Under the pieces are notes generated by a model. That model saw only the letters and a list, made by a program, of their open reading frames with translations, was not told the origin of the DNA and searched no databases. Positions 23,980-36,426 of a stretch of DNA of 64,000 nucleotides are shown here, one piece after another. The stretch is from positions 211,001 through 275,000 of the forward strand of contig JADWOT020001210.1 of the NCBI GenBank assembly GCA_036345935.2, written 5' to 3'. Source of the DNA: Taenia hydatigena (lineage: Eukaryota; Platyhelminthes; Cestoda; Cyclophyllidea; Taeniidae). The first letter of the stretch is position 1. Each line of letters starts with the position of its first letter. A program made the translations under genes and the position numbers.

Positions 23980-24130
23980 TACATTGTAGAGTTTTCACCC
24001 ATTTTTGCCCATGTAATTTCGTTTGTTTTAAGCCTAGCGTCATCAAATAATTTTCCCTGTTTAGAGACGTAGATGTGGAGACACTTTGCCTGCATTCACA
24101 CCCATAGCGCAGCCAGGAGAGGTGCTTTGA
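23980..24130 (-). pseudogene. Minus-strand frame with AKCLHxY motif, copy C
   Basis: On the minus strand this translates to words matching unit E (55990-56130): LLAALWV, AKCLHIYVSKQG, then a short DDARL stretch where E has NDSKF. A TGA codon interrupts it between ALWV and MQAKCLH. The agreement in frame between two copies suggests a former exon of the minus-strand gene. Family not recognised. Confidence 0.3.
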
Positions 24131-26700
24131 TTTTTTTGGTATGGAAATGTCAGTAAAATAGTGTGCTGCTGAAAGCACTGTGGAAAACGAAGGCGTGCCT
24201 GGAAAAATAGTGTTAAGTGGAACTTTCATATGCTTTTTGCATTGCGGACTGCAGATGGTGAGACTAGGGGAAGCGATTGAGATCTACATAAAATCTGCCA
24301 TACTTACCTACCGACTGCTTCGAATTTGGCTTGTGTTCACGTGGTCGGGATCCCACTGATCGCCTAACCTGATGCCCATTCCACAGCGCAGAGAAGCGTG
24401 CAAGAAGGGCCTTAGTAAGTCGTGTGCTGCTGGCCACAGTAGACAGCTTGGCTGCAAAATGTGAGTAACTAGGGAGTGTGGGTGCGCCAAATTGTAGCAA
24501 CTGATTGTCCATTGTGTATGGTTTCGCTGTAATAGAGATCAGCATTTGCAAACAGTAGCTTCTAAGAATTTAATAGCACCCGCACATTAATGTGATGTCT
24601 CTTTCTTTCCATAATGATTCTGGTTGATTTTAGAAAGTAGTGGTTGCCGTCACTTGAAATGGGCAATCACTCTTTTGTATCACATGCATTTCACGCATGT
24701 CATTTAATAGTCAAGGGCGATCGATCCTCCAGTCTCGTGCCACAGGCGCATTAATGAAAATAAGCGCTAGCGAACAAAGACGAGATGGGTGGTCGTGGAG
24801 CGGTCGCTGGGAGGTAGATCTTTATAGTCGAATGCGAGACCACTTGTTTTTCTGCAGTTTGTAGCTTCGCCTTGAAGGCACGACTAGAAGGCGAGACCAG
24901 TGGACACTCAGCACTTCGGTGCCTCAAAAAACTGGTCCTTAATTTCACAGACTTTAATCAGGCAAGTTCCCAGTGTTTTGCTTGATATTGTCAATAAAGC
25001 TAAGGATTTTGTACAATTCCATCCGTTACATTAGCATTCAAATGCGTTTTCAGGTTGGTCATTAATTCGGCAGTTGTAAGTCTTAAGGACCTTCTATTTT
25101 CATTAAGGTCTAGCTCGTACCTACGCAACTAACACTATCAATATTTCCATTGCAAGACGCATTATTTGTAATTTAAATGAAAATTTGTTCTTAACAACGC
25201 AGATGAAATGGATGAAACATAAAATGCATAAGTTTTACTGAGCACAGCAACGCAGCTATTTCAGCATCACACAAATGCAAAATAAAATAGTCAGTTGCAA
25301 TACGGTTGGTAGAGTGAAGAAGAAAGGATGGCCAAAAGGAGAGGTTTTTCTCTCCTCGCACAAGCGCATGGGTACATGCAACTGTCCAAGGCCAGTCATC
25401 GCATTCCTTTACAGGCGCTGAGGTATCAAGCCATCATAGCTATGTGCCTCTGTGCTAGAACCTGCTTCTTTTCTGATTCTCTCACCTATACATGCTTAAT
25501 GAGAATAAATCGCCCTCTCACGTGTTGAGTGCGCTTATCCCTTACGCAGAGGATAAGGCGCGTTTGTGCATGCAAGTGTAGTTGAACGCAATGGAATAAG
25601 TTGAGGATGGGAAAAATGGGCTGGAAATGAGGTAGAGGTTGGGAAAACATGCAATCGGCAGCTCTACTTTGTTTGTGTAGTCGCTTGTGCTCCCATAATT
25701 AGTGATACAATCATCAACTCCCTAACTCTACACCTTGAGAATAGACGCCACCCTGGTATAAGCTTTTGTGAAGCTGCTCACGAAGTCTTGTTAATACGAA
25801 AACAGCCATATAACACTGGAATGATAAAAAGGAAGGAAAAATTGTGGGACTAAAATCGCCATTCTTATGATCAAAAATATTGGGATTCAACGGGCTCCTT
25901 GAAGCATAGATATAGAGCTATCTGGATAATTGATACCTCCAGCAGTTGGAAGGCACTAAGCTGTAGGATTTCAAATAGCGATTAGCGGTTCTATTTAAGG
26001 TTCTCGCAGGAATATTTTTCTTGTGTGCCATATTACGACAGTTTGAAATGTGCTGATTATTCGTTTCCAGAAAGGATTGAGGGCGGTGTGGTGGGATCAA
26101 CTTCGATTCAAATCTTACCAAAGTGCATAGCCTAACCCAATCTGTCTATTCTTCTCATAAAATGAAAAAAATAACTTGAAATCCATCATTGTTACTGCTA
26201 CGTACATCGTAATAAGAGCGATCAAGGTGGGCAAATGGGCCTCCAAATGGCAATGCATCTGGTAGGAGGTTAAGTTTATGCCTAGTGTTCCCACGGCACT
26301 GGGTTGAAAATTAACGCCTGTGTGAATCGCTCCCTTGTTCACACAGTGTTCTTATGAATGCAATATCCAACGGGCCCATTGCAGATAAACTCTGATAATT
26401 TTGCCAGGTGCAATCTCATGGCTCATATTATACTGAATACGAATTCTCACAGCCGATGTCTTAAGGACCCAAGGCCATGTGGACGAATTGTTTAGTCTCT
26501 CATGGGCACTGAGTTGGCTAAATCAGTTAACGTTTCTGTTGAAGTAAATCATACAATACAACTAGCATCAAGAACAGTTGGGAAACTTACTTGGCATTTT
26601 CCGATTTCCTTGTGAATTTTTTGTCACTAAGTGATTTTTGAGGGGCTTGAGTGTAAATGATGAATTGAATATCAAGACTTTCCCTAGGACTTGTTTTACA

Positions 26701-26941
26701 GCTCCACTTGCCTCTTGGCCATTCATGGCTGATTTTCTGCAACGCGTGTGGTGGAGAAGAGACCCTTTCTTCGCATACGTCTGTAAGGGAGGATTCTACT
26801 GCCACTGAGTTAGTGAAGAAGCTACGTCGACTCTTTACTTGCGTTGAGGCTGGACTTATGATTTATACCATCAAGTGGCATTCAATTCGCAACGGCAATT
26901 GCCAAATGAAACCCATTCACTCGCGTTCAAATACTTCTAGG
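26701..26941 (+). other. Candidate exon with CNAC motif
   Basis: An acceptor-like TTGTTTTACAG ends at 26700, and a donor-like CTAG/GTAG lies at 26940. The frame between them is open for about 80 codons and includes HLPLGHSWLIFCNACGGEE, VREDSTATELVKKLRRLF and IYTIKWHS. CxxC followed by GG could be half of a metal-binding knuckle. No second copy and no family recognised. Confidence 0.22.
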
Positions 26942-27889
26942 TAGTTGATTCAAGTTAATGCTGCGATGGCAAAACTTTATTGAATGCAATTTCTATTATT
27001 CTTTTCATTATCCTCTTCTGTGGTCAAAACCACGTAATTTGAAAAGAGAACGAGAGCCTCCGCTTGTTTATTATATGGTGGATTTGAAGTATCAGATGGA
27101 TTTCGCGTTTTATGTGTATTTAGCTAATGCAGAACAATGCATCATTCTAACATTCCTGATGGAAATTCATCATTACTTGCGATTCCGATGAGAGTCGATT
27201 CCATTAGAAGGCAAATCATAGCATGCGGAGGAAAAGACCATCCACGGTTTAATGGCCGTATGCACTTGGCTTCCTTTTGCAATAAAAGTACAAGCATTTG
27301 CGTTAATCATGTAAGATGCAGTAAAATTAACATAAACAAGTTTGTTTTATCAGGTCACAACTCTTGTCTCCTAAATGAAGTGAGGCGCCGACGCAACGAA
27401 CTTCTTGTATGGCCCCTTTCGGTCATTCAACTTGTGTCTATACGCCCCTAACTTCTAATGCGTATTAAAGCAGTCAAAAATTTGGATATTAGACGGCTTA
27501 GCTTCATTGTGGAAGAGCAAGTTTCACGCAAGTGTTGATCCGCATTCACATTAAAATGGCTGCCCACTTCTAAGTAAAACTAGTCAAGTTACAGCTCATA
27601 GGAGTAACACTGTTAGGTCATTATTATCGAAGCTAAACTCGCAAGAATGAAGCAAGCTTAATGCACTTCTATATTCGCCACCTCGGTGTTGTTTAATAGG
27701 AGTCACGATGTCGCTAAGTGAACAAGGATAAAGTGGCAAATAATGGATTTCTCGTTTCATAGAGACTCGAAGTAAAATGAATCATTCACGGAACGCAGGA
27801 TACGAACCGAGTTATTGCACATATATGAGTCAATTGATCATCGACTGGACCACACGAATTTTCAATCAAAACTACCCGCAGGTAAGTAT

Positions 27890-28860
27890 AGGCGACTGCA
27901 AAGGCCACAAAACTTAAGGCAGATTTACTAATTTTAACGATGCATGATGTATTCACAAACTTTACCAATTGCAACGTAATGAGCGCTAAAAATAACCTAA
28001 TCATAATGCTTGCATTTTTCCATGTTTTAGCGCTACGAATGCCGCTACGGATAAAAGTATGGAGGTAAGCATTGTAACCACATGCACTGGCCTGCCGATG
28101 TTCATTGTATTAACCTTCGTGGTGCATTTAAAAATGCTGCCTTAATCTCTCGTCCGTTACACAGCCACATTGCAGAAAGAGTTGTACTTTGGCCCGTAAA
28201 TCAGCAAAAGGTAAAAGTCGACAGAGTAGCAAGCTTAATTAGGTCCTCGTAGCTTTAACTTAGGCTTGCTACAGCCCAACTCAACAAAGCGACCTAATGA
28301 TCCACGTGGCTAAGTGAAATGTAACCGCGGTGAGGCAATTTTCTGTTCTCATCATCTTCTACTTCGACTAACCATAAAAAACAAGATAAAAACATCAATT
28401 GGCAGACATATAGAGCATCCTCTGGCAAAAAAGACATAAGATAATAAAGTTCGTCGAAATTTAATTAAATTGTGCTTAACTGAACCACATTTTGCCATTA
28501 GCAATTAATTTTGCAATCCGAAAGTTCCATGTTGTTGACCGATTTAAGGACCTCAAAGAAACAGCCAACAATTTGTACCGAAAAGCTACCATTAATTCAA
28601 ATTACAATCTTATGTGGATTAGCAACATCCCGCGATTTATTCAATGGACATTTCCTTAGTCTTCAAATAGAGATCTATAGCATTACTTTCCACTCTAGAG
28701 ACGCACTTTTCATGCAGATGTCTACTTGAGTTAACACAATCTAAGCAGCGAGGTTTGCCCGCTAAATTGCATTTAATTTTTTCTTAGTCCACCAACGAAG
28801 GTTTTAATATTGCAAATCAACTTTCCTTTTGGAAATGCGACGGTTGTGGTGCTATGCGAA
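27890..28860 (-). repeat. Inverted duplicate, right arm (partner 4610-5580)
   Basis: Read on the minus strand it is collinear with 4610-5580 over roughly 970 bases. Shared landmarks in the complement include GCGCTAAAACATGGA, the CTTAGGCTTG word near 28260, and CTAAGCAGCGA at 28741, which matches the complement of TCGCTGCTTAGAT at 4721. Both copies have only short frames. Its edges do not coincide with any unit edge on this side. Confidence 0.7.
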
Positions 28861-28894
28861 TCTTGCAGAATTAGTAATATTTCCTCCTACTTCG

Positions 28895-29130
28895 TCCAAA
28901 ATGCCTATTGTCACCTGCGCGAAGGGATAGCTGAAGTAGTCTTGACTCAGTGATCCTGTAGGCCACCGGCGGCTTTAATGCAGAAGACGCTTTGGATGAG
29001 AGCAAGAAGTCTGCGATGTGACCGCAAACAAACGCACACATACCCTAAGGGGTCTTGCATTTTTAAATACGAATGTCCACACGTAATCGGTAGACTTCCA
29101 CACACTGAACTCGACACCTTCACGAGTGTG
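28895..29130 (+). repeat. Direct duplicate, left copy (partner 31295-31535)
   Basis: Aligns with 31295-31535, for example GAGAGCAAGAAGTCTG at 28998 and 31397, and CACACACTGAACTCGA at 29099 and 31499. On the minus strand both copies keep matching words KVSSSVC and RLLAL, FCI, AA and GLQD before the same stop. The left copy is open (28947-29198), while the right has at least two stops. Probably two relics of one minus-strand exon. Confidence 0.6.
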
Positions 29131-31294
29131 CTGCTAAGGATATAAATTGCCCTTTTTGCTTGCGTAGCAGCACCAATTTTCCAAATAATGGTGCGCACTC
29201 CCTTGGAATTATTTCTTTTACATTTGTTCTCCAGCCATCGTTTAAAATAAAGCCCTCAAGTGGAACAAACACTTCATTTCAGAAATACTTTTATACCATG
29301 AGTCCAAACAGGCATAAATTAACTATTTTTCATAGCACTATTTATCATCCAGGGCACAAAATCTTCAAAGGTGAATTTCTCAAGACACCCTAACGCCACG
29401 TGTCTTTATTCACAACTATTCGTTCAGCTAGGATAATGTTAAATGTTACTTGCGATGCTTGTACATTGCTAAGATTTTTGTGCATCAACTGTGCCACGCT
29501 TTTGCGTGTGTCACGAAATTCGCTCCCTTATGTATGCATTTATCTGAATGCAGGAAGACGTGTAGATTAAACTCCCTAGAAATGCATTTGGTTTAGAATT
29601 ATATGTCAATACATTCGTGAGCAACATCTAGAATGCTTTAACTAACGTGTTGCGGTTAACATTTGCCATATCGTATTCAGTCGTCCGCCTTCAACGTTAC
29701 CACACACTTTCCGGTTTGGCGTAACTATTTTAAACACGCTACTTTGGGACAATGTAATGCTTAAATTTTGAAACTTTGATTCTGCTGTTTTTACCTTGTG
29801 CGTAATGATACATCGCATGGTGATGCGTGCGGCTACTCTACGTAAATTTTCGGTTATATTGTCACAAAATATGACCTGTTACGCATACGCAAACTCTGGT
29901 TCTACTCGCCAATGTAAAATGCTGTTATTCTGGATATATGTTAGCTCTAAACGGTCATTGTTAAATGTCTACTCCTCTTTTTTGTTTGCCTATTAAGCGC
30001 ACTATTGTAATGCCTTAAACTTGCGCAATCGTGTTTGTTATTGTGATCGTAAACCTTTGTCCACTGCACAACTCTCCACCCACCTGCAGTAGAACCACCT
30101 TGAAGGTCACCACAAAATGGTATTTACGCAAGTACGGCAGATGCGATGAAAAGGAAATACAAATCCAAGAATAGAACAGTTCAGGTGAGTTCAAGGGGAT
30201 CGGGCGCAGGTGTTGCGGTATAATAAAGGGGGTTAAGCAAAACGTTAAGTTCATAATAACATTAAAACGTCAAACGTACGCAATCTGACGAAAGTTGTAG
30301 CTCCATATTCCTCCTTTACCAGCTGGGGCCCTAGTTTATCCAAAAGTAGCGCTATGCATTTTGCAGGAATTAATGCAATCATGAGAAAAGTAAACACCTG
30401 AGAATTCCGTGTTTGCTTTCAAACTGACTTGGTAGTTAAAATTGATGCTGATGTTCAGATTTTTGAGTAACCAACAGATTGTCATTTGTGTTAAAGCTTC
30501 TAATATACGCGCATTGTGAAGGCGTACAAGCAGACTATTACAAGCTCTGACCAATAAAGTTGCTTTTGGTGGAAATAATTTTCCATCAAAGAGATTCTTT
30601 TCGGCTAACCATATCATAAGAGATCAAAAATGATTGATTTGGTGCGGCGAAATATCTTCAAGGTCGAAAAAAGGTAAAGCAATTTGCTAAAACCTAAAAG
30701 AACAGCAGTTTGCCGCAAGCAAACTTTTGAATTAACTAAATTAAAGTGCGTTCAATTTTAAGAAAAGGCACAAATCTATCTTATTAGTCTGAATATTTCA
30801 AGAGCGGTAAGGGTGTAATCCTTATACAATCCAAGCCGATCAGTCAAACTTACCTCAGCATCGACATGGACAGCAATGCTGCACGCACATTCACTACACA
30901 CCGTCATGCATGGCATCTCATAGCGAAAGCACCCGTGGCTGTACTTTGGCATCGTAGGATATATTAACCAGGGCTCTGTGCTCATCAGGGGCGGAAGCAA
31001 GAAGAGCAGTGACCATGAAAAGCGTCATTAGCTTCATTTTCCAAATGAAAATTTCTTGCTTTTACCGTTTGCTTTCGGATCGTTTCCATTGGCCAAGCAC
31101 GACTTTGAAAACTGGTCAGTCTGTCATCCCGATTGGTTTGCAAACCCATTTATATATTCGCAGCCTCCGGAAAAGCTTTCTGAGTAAAAGAAACGCAAGC
31201 CATGCAGAAGAGGTCCATAATGCCTATTACAGCCTTGATTTACAACACAAAGTTTTAGCTTTTTAGCTTCCAACACTTAAGTTAAGCTATTTTG

Positions 31295-31535
31295 GAATCG
31301 CATGTCTACGAACCTACTCGAAGTGCTAACTGAAATAGTCTCGGCTTAGCGATCCTGCAGGCCATCAGCAGCTCTAATGCAGAAGATACTTTAGGCGAGA
31401 GCAAGAAGTCTGTGGTGCGGCCAAAAATAAACGCAAACATACCTACAAGAGACTTCTATTTTTTAATACGGATACTTTCACGCAAATACTAGACTTCTAC
31501 ACACTGAACTCGAAACTTTTACGTGCATGCTGGCG
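31295..31535 (+). repeat. Direct duplicate, right copy (partner 28895-29130)
   Basis: The second copy of the block. Its minus-strand frame, aligned to the left copy, is interrupted by stops after SLVFA and after KYPY, but ends with the same GLQD word. It is more decayed than its partner. Distance between copies is about 2.4 kb, in the same orientation. Confidence 0.6.
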
Positions 31536-32385
31536 GTGGAGTGGTTTAATTAATCGTCTTCAAATTGGACTTTGCTCAAAGTCACATTAATAGCGTCAAG
31601 TGCCGCAGAACTTCTCTAGGAGGAATCTAGGCAGTTGTATGATCAGCATTTCCATAAGTGAAAACATGACCTTATCAACCAACCTCTCTCCTTCTAAACG
31701 AATCACTAGCACAAATTCATCGTGCGGAATTCGCAGTGATAGTAAAGATATGCAAACCACGGTGCCTGTAGTGCAGCAAATGGTGTACGTCTCACAAAAA
31801 CTAAAAAAGAATAGCCACCAATTTCAGTTTAAACATCATTAGAACAGAATTTTAAATGTAAAAGGCAATGATAAATTGCAGAAGTCAATGTGTCCTCGTA
31901 GTTAAAATGATAGCAATAAAACCAGCGCGATCCGCAAACAAGCATAATTATTACGAATTCATAGACTGCAACTAATGCATGCATTTAATTACATACGATC
32001 CACTTGTTTAAATAAAGATGGAATGTGTCTGTGACCCTGGCTATACGGAGGCAATAAAAAATAAAAACGTGTGCAATCGTTGCAAAACTTGGTAGAAGCC
32101 CACCATTAAGAAATTAATTGAGGGCGACTGTAATGAGCTAAGCATTTGTTTTATAGCAACTATGGCAGTCTTGGCGTTGTTGTAGAAATATCTTCTCTCA
32201 ATGATGTATGCATTGATCTCAAAGTAATGTATTGACTCAATGTCAATCAAAATGGAGCTAAGCAAACATATCTGCGGGCAAACCACTTGAAAACTTCGAT
32301 TTCTGTAAACAGGTTTTATGGGCTCTCTTTGAGTAGCTGCATTCAGATCCTTCCAGAAGTTCTTGGTTTCGTCAAAGAATGAACG

Positions 32386-32626
32386 TTGATTAGGTCCTCA
32401 AATTCAAACGAATTACTAACTTACAATCTAGTGTCACTGGTGCTTACGGCGATTAGTTACAAGTCGGAGATGGTGCAGTATCCGCGACTGCTGGAAATTA
32501 TGTCAGATGAAGCAGCGCACCATGACGGTGTTATTGAAGGCACAGCTCTTCCTACATCTTCAGGCAATCGATCCAAGTATTTGAAGGCGGACCAACGACG
32601 GCTGATATTTAAAGTCTGTTGGGTGA
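32386..32626 (+). other. Candidate internal exon with canonical donor
   Basis: An acceptor-like GATTAG at 32388-32393 and a donor GGTGAGTT at 32621-32628 flank a frame of about 78 codons. Words include SNSNELLTYNL, VLTAISYKSEMVQYPRLLEI, DEAAHHDGVIEGT and KYLKADQRRLIFKVC. Composition is protein-like and evenly charged. It has no second copy and I cannot name a family. A following open stretch at 32619-32909 is in a different frame and crosses the donor. Confidence 0.22.
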
Positions 32627-33491
32627 GTTCCTTTTGCTATTAAACGATTTTTCAGTACTGCATTTCTACACTGCCCAATATGAGCAAGACTTCAAAATTT
32701 ACACCCGTATAGCTTCTATCACATATTCTGAACATCTGAACCGATCGCAGACAATAATACAATTTAAGAATTGCCTTAATGTTTTGATATTAGCAAAGCT
32801 GACGGCAGCGCACACCCTGTCATTGTTTGAGAATATTGAATATGCTAATACTTTATTTCACTACGTCAAGAGTCAGTTCATTGCATGGGTGTATAAGACC
32901 GTTTTCTAGGCTACAAACTTTTCTCGCTGCTGGACCGTGTTAATGCATGGTACATGTTGAGGTTATTTACAATCAAAACGAATAGGAAGTTTAGAGCAAC
33001 TATTCTTGTTGATGCTCGCCAGTCGGCCTAGGTAGAATTTGTTTAAATTCTGCTGCCTCTTTTAAGCACTAATGCATTTTACAATGGGCAATACATTAGG
33101 CACAAGTCCCCTACAAAGTTAATATTCTTTTCATAAATGTTACCTTATAACTAATGTGTAGTGGTTAGAGCGACGATAGCAGAGTGACAGTAGCATACCG
33201 TCTGAATTCGCGGACAACAATGAGGTCCATTAATCTAAGCATGAGATCAGGAAGTTGACGTGTCGATTGCCGACACATCGGAATAGGCAGGCTATTATAT
33301 CATTCAATTCAAGCTCCTTGTCCGCTTACCTCTTAAGTTACAATGAAATGCCTTCATATTCCAAGAATGGCCGGACTAGATTTTAAGTTAGTCTCATCTT
33401 TAAGGCTAATTTATTTTGACATGGTATCCTCAGAACCTATTTTCGATAGCGACAAGGGCCTAGTTAGAAGACATATTGGGCATGAAGAAAG

Positions 33492-33767
33492 GTGTATCAG
33501 ACCGCTATAACTTATACTCAATATCATACGATTGCCACTGATGATGAGAAGAAAGCAATCAGACGCCAAAGTTTAGCTTTAAATCCACTTCTGGTACACT
33601 TTTTAAAAGAAAAGCTAGGTAAACATGAGTCCGATTTATACACAAATTCGGGAACGATAATGCTTGTGGGATGCATTGATAAGGAAAGTGTTGAGGACGA
33701 ATTGCAAAGACAATTTGGTTCCTATATTGATAAATCAGATCCACCAATGCACAAATATGTAAAGTGA
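33492..33767 (+). other. Unassigned 91-codon frame
   Basis: An open frame without ATG at its start, ending at TGA 33765-33767. It contains DDEKKAIRRQSLALNPLLVH, FLKEKLGKHESDLY and DKESVEDELQRQFGSYI, which look like amphipathic helices. It could be a terminal exon. No good acceptor is visible right before it, and no duplicate exists. Not recognised. Confidence 0.2.
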
Positions 33768-35499
33768 AGTCATTGACGATCTCAACGATGCCTTTAGTAG
33801 CGCTAGTGCGCTTGGCAGTATCATTGTCAGCTATCACAAACTGATAACTAGAACGTGTCACACATGTGTGACTTGCAAGCTTAGGTAAAAAACAGGGTGT
33901 AACATATGATTTTACTAACATACATGCTAATATTGTGCCGCAGCATAAACGTGTCTAAGACATTTGACATAAAATTAAAAAGTTATGTCTTTTTTATAAA
34001 AACACCACCACTCATTGGCATTCCATTGGAGTAGTCTGCTTCCTTCACTCACAACTTCGTTTTTTTGTCTTGGTACTGTAATAAATAAGACTAAAAGATT
34101 AACTAGAATCTTTAAATCTACTGATTGATGGACAGTTGAGCGGTCAGCAGCGATACTGGTGCTTAGGAACCCCCTCATTTTGGGTGAGGCCTTCGTGTGG
34201 CTGTTGAATTGTTCAGATCATGTAGATTTAAAACGACTTCACAGTGTAAACCAAGTCCTATATTTAGGGTCTGGGACTTTATCAGCTTGCCTAATCGTGA
34301 CGTCTGATTCGCATGCTACCTTACTCACGTGGCCATTTATTCACTCCTTCCATTTGCAGACCTGATAGAGACGCAATAGTAGAACTGAGAATGCGCGTTA
34401 TACGTTTCAAGTTGCACTTGATGTTAACCAACCAAAGCTCTGTTGATGTGGAAGCGAACCGTTGTGCGACTGCCCATCTAGTCTCATTAATTTTATCCAT
34501 TCTGTCTGTAGTGTCGTCATAAAGTTCATGAGCGGTTCCTCTAATTACGGAGGTGGTAAATACCCACTGATCTCGACCCCACGTCGTGACACCAAGGCAG
34601 ACCCACAATCTGCAGAGAGGCAAGTGATCTCGCATTTGTATAAGAAAGTGTGCCTTTAAGCAACCATTTTACGGCCACTGCACCGCAAATTAGACTCAAG
34701 AAAATGCTGCCAGCACAATAAACAGACCATGACTTTGGTATTCGTGTTAATCTCACCTAATGCCTTTGCGGCACAACTCAGCTTGACCGATCTTTATCAT
34801 CTAAGAAATAAGCTGCCAATTCTAAGTGCCAGCAAGCGCTAATTTTCAAAACTAATGCAAATTACAACAAAGCGAGAGCGTTATTGCTTTTAGATTAAAA
34901 AAATTAATGTTTGGAGGCTGGTGAGTTTGCAGACATGGATGTGCGAATCACATGCCTCTATAATACCCAAACAGACGCATTTTCTTTTCGTCGTTTAGGG
35001 CAAATGTAGGGATCAAAAGTGAAGACAAAGTGGATCACTTGCTAAAAAAATTAAAATAAAATTACATGAGTCATAAGAAGCAGGTGTAATTTAAATAACA
35101 TTACAAGTTTGCTGCAATTGCATTGTAGTATATCTCACCTGTTTCAAGGTTTTGATAGTGTTAATGTTTTTTGTCCGCAAAGCCAGTTAAAACGCGCTCT
35201 TGCTTGCAATTGAGTGTAGCCTTTACTTTATTTGATAGTTTTTGATGGCTTTTCTTAATCATCCCTTTATTTTTATCAATCGGGTTGCTAACGCCTCCAA
35301 CGTCGCGACCGAATTTAGGGTTGGTTGGCCCGACTGCGCCTGTATCTAGTTTCGCCAGCAATCGAGGGCTGACGATCATCAAAAATAGTTGCCTTTTCCT
35401 TTTCGACTCAAGACAGGACTAAAAATGGATCGTTTTAACGTCCTCGCACGTTAACTTACCTACTTGATATGCAAATGTGCCAGAAAACTGTCGACTGGA

Positions 35500-35910
35500 T
35501 ATCATTGCAGTGTAGGTGGGAATCATTTGAAGTCAAAGTTGAGTTGGTAGACCGTGTATATAGCTGTGATCACTTGTATCCATATTTTGATATTTTTGAG
35601 GCTGTCATTACAGTGGAGAAGCATACTTATGTCTTCCTTTTCAAGAATGGGGGTTTATCGATGCGTTTGCGTTTTCGTGAATTGATTGAATTGGCCTATA
35701 TCCAACAGTATGACATCGTCATCATTCTGCAGGGCGGACGAACCATACCATGACGAGTTCAAGTTCTGTGGAAGGTGACATGTGTGTGCGGAGCCATCTG
35801 CATGGTAGCCATGGAGGGGATATTGCCGACCCCTTCACAGAATGGGACCTCGTAGTAGTCGTCGACATGTGGCGCTGAGAGGGTTTAGGGCCTTCTGCTA
35901 AGGTCGTCTT
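35500..35910 (+). repeat. Inverted duplicate, left arm (partner 38600-38990)
   Basis: Aligns with the reverse complement of 38600-38990. Shared words include CATTTGAAG, TGAGTTGGTAG, GAAGCTGTCATTACAGTGGAG-like sequence at 35600, CATGACGAG at 35751 and CAGAATGGGACCTCG at 35837. The plus strand has an open frame at 35469-35753 (VELVDRVYSCDHLYPYFDIF) and, after an acceptor-like TTCTGCAG at 35732, another frame (TSSSSVEGDMCVRSHLHG, then FTEWDLV). The second is matched in the partner arm, so it is the better supported. Confidence 0.6.
35733..35879 (+). other. Frame conserved between inverted copies (left)
   Basis: The plus-strand frame reads MTSSSSVEGDMCVRSHLHG, then a stretch ending PFTEWDLV, to TGA at about 35877. 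The partner on the minus strand (38616-38760) reads MTSSGSVGGDLCARHLHSGH, then NPSTEWDLE. Agreement in frame over about 33 codons supports a former exon. An acceptor-like CATTCTGCAG precedes it. Not recognised. Confidence 0.35.
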
Positions 35911-35939
35911 CTCCATCAGTGCAATTTATCGTTATGATT

Positions 35940-36035
35940 AAGGCAATCTAGTAGAGAGAGCGTACCTACGCCACTTTTGGAAGGTGGTGAGCCTGATGGA
36001 ATTATATTTTTAAATGCTGAACCACTGCTTGGATT
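35940..36035 (+). repeat. Short duplicate (partner 48600-48700)
   Basis: Shares TAGTA-GAGAGCGT, a GGAAGG core and GCTGAACCACT.CTTG with 48605-48695, in the same orientation. The match is short and patchy, about 95 bases. Confidence 0.4.
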
Positions 36036-36327
36036 CTACATGCTCAAATCAAAACGGGTCAGCTAAGATATATGCTCGGTGCTATTAACGTAACTCTGTA
36101 AGTTTATTCTATTACGTCCCACGAAGAAACCGTCTGCGGATTTTAGAGCAGGATAGCCGACCGAGGCATTGTGGAATGCCTCCATGAAGACAGTCATCAG
36201 CTATTCGGCACGTGGATGTTTAATGCTATCGCAAGTGTGTTGTTGTTTAGACACAACTGCAATGACCGGGCTCCTGCAACCACCATGTCAAAGGGATCCG
36301 TTTTAAATGGTGCACTTGCAAATCTAG

Positions 36328-36426
36328 AAGTTACACTTTAACACCAGCGACAACAGCGACTGACGGACCTACCCTCACTGCTCCAGTCACTTCAGCGCTA
36401 CTCGCATCCAAGATCCTAGTGTCGAT
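36328..36426 (+). other. Candidate 99-nt exon, Thr/Ala-rich
   Basis: AAATCTAG precedes it and GTGAGT follows it directly at 36427. One frame is open across it: SYTLTPATTATDGPTLTAPV, then TSALLASKILVS. The length is a multiple of three. It could be a short linker exon, but a 99-nt interval with both sites can arise by chance and there is no copy to compare. Confidence 0.18.

Larger units (their letters stand above)
16800..26110 (+). repeat. Repeat unit C, most complete copy
   Basis: It runs collinear with B and E from the intron-like block (16880-17308) through the exon (17309-18086), the middle, the Cys/His frame and the purine tract, and then collinear with E from about 23790 (TAGGACCACGAAACCA, repeated at 55774) to 26110 (GTGGTGGGATCAACTT, as GTGTAGTGGGATCAACT at 58785). 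D matches it from 39612 to 44662, equivalent to C 18580-23610. It lacks the 5' block present in A and E. About 9.3 kb long, it serves as the reference for the other copies. Confidence 0.7.

Noticed and set aside
16800..26110. LTR retrotransposon, LINE or Polinton
   Set aside because: No reverse transcriptase YxDD box, integrase, polymerase or capsid-like frame and no terminal repeats were seen. Not excluded for a non-autonomous element.
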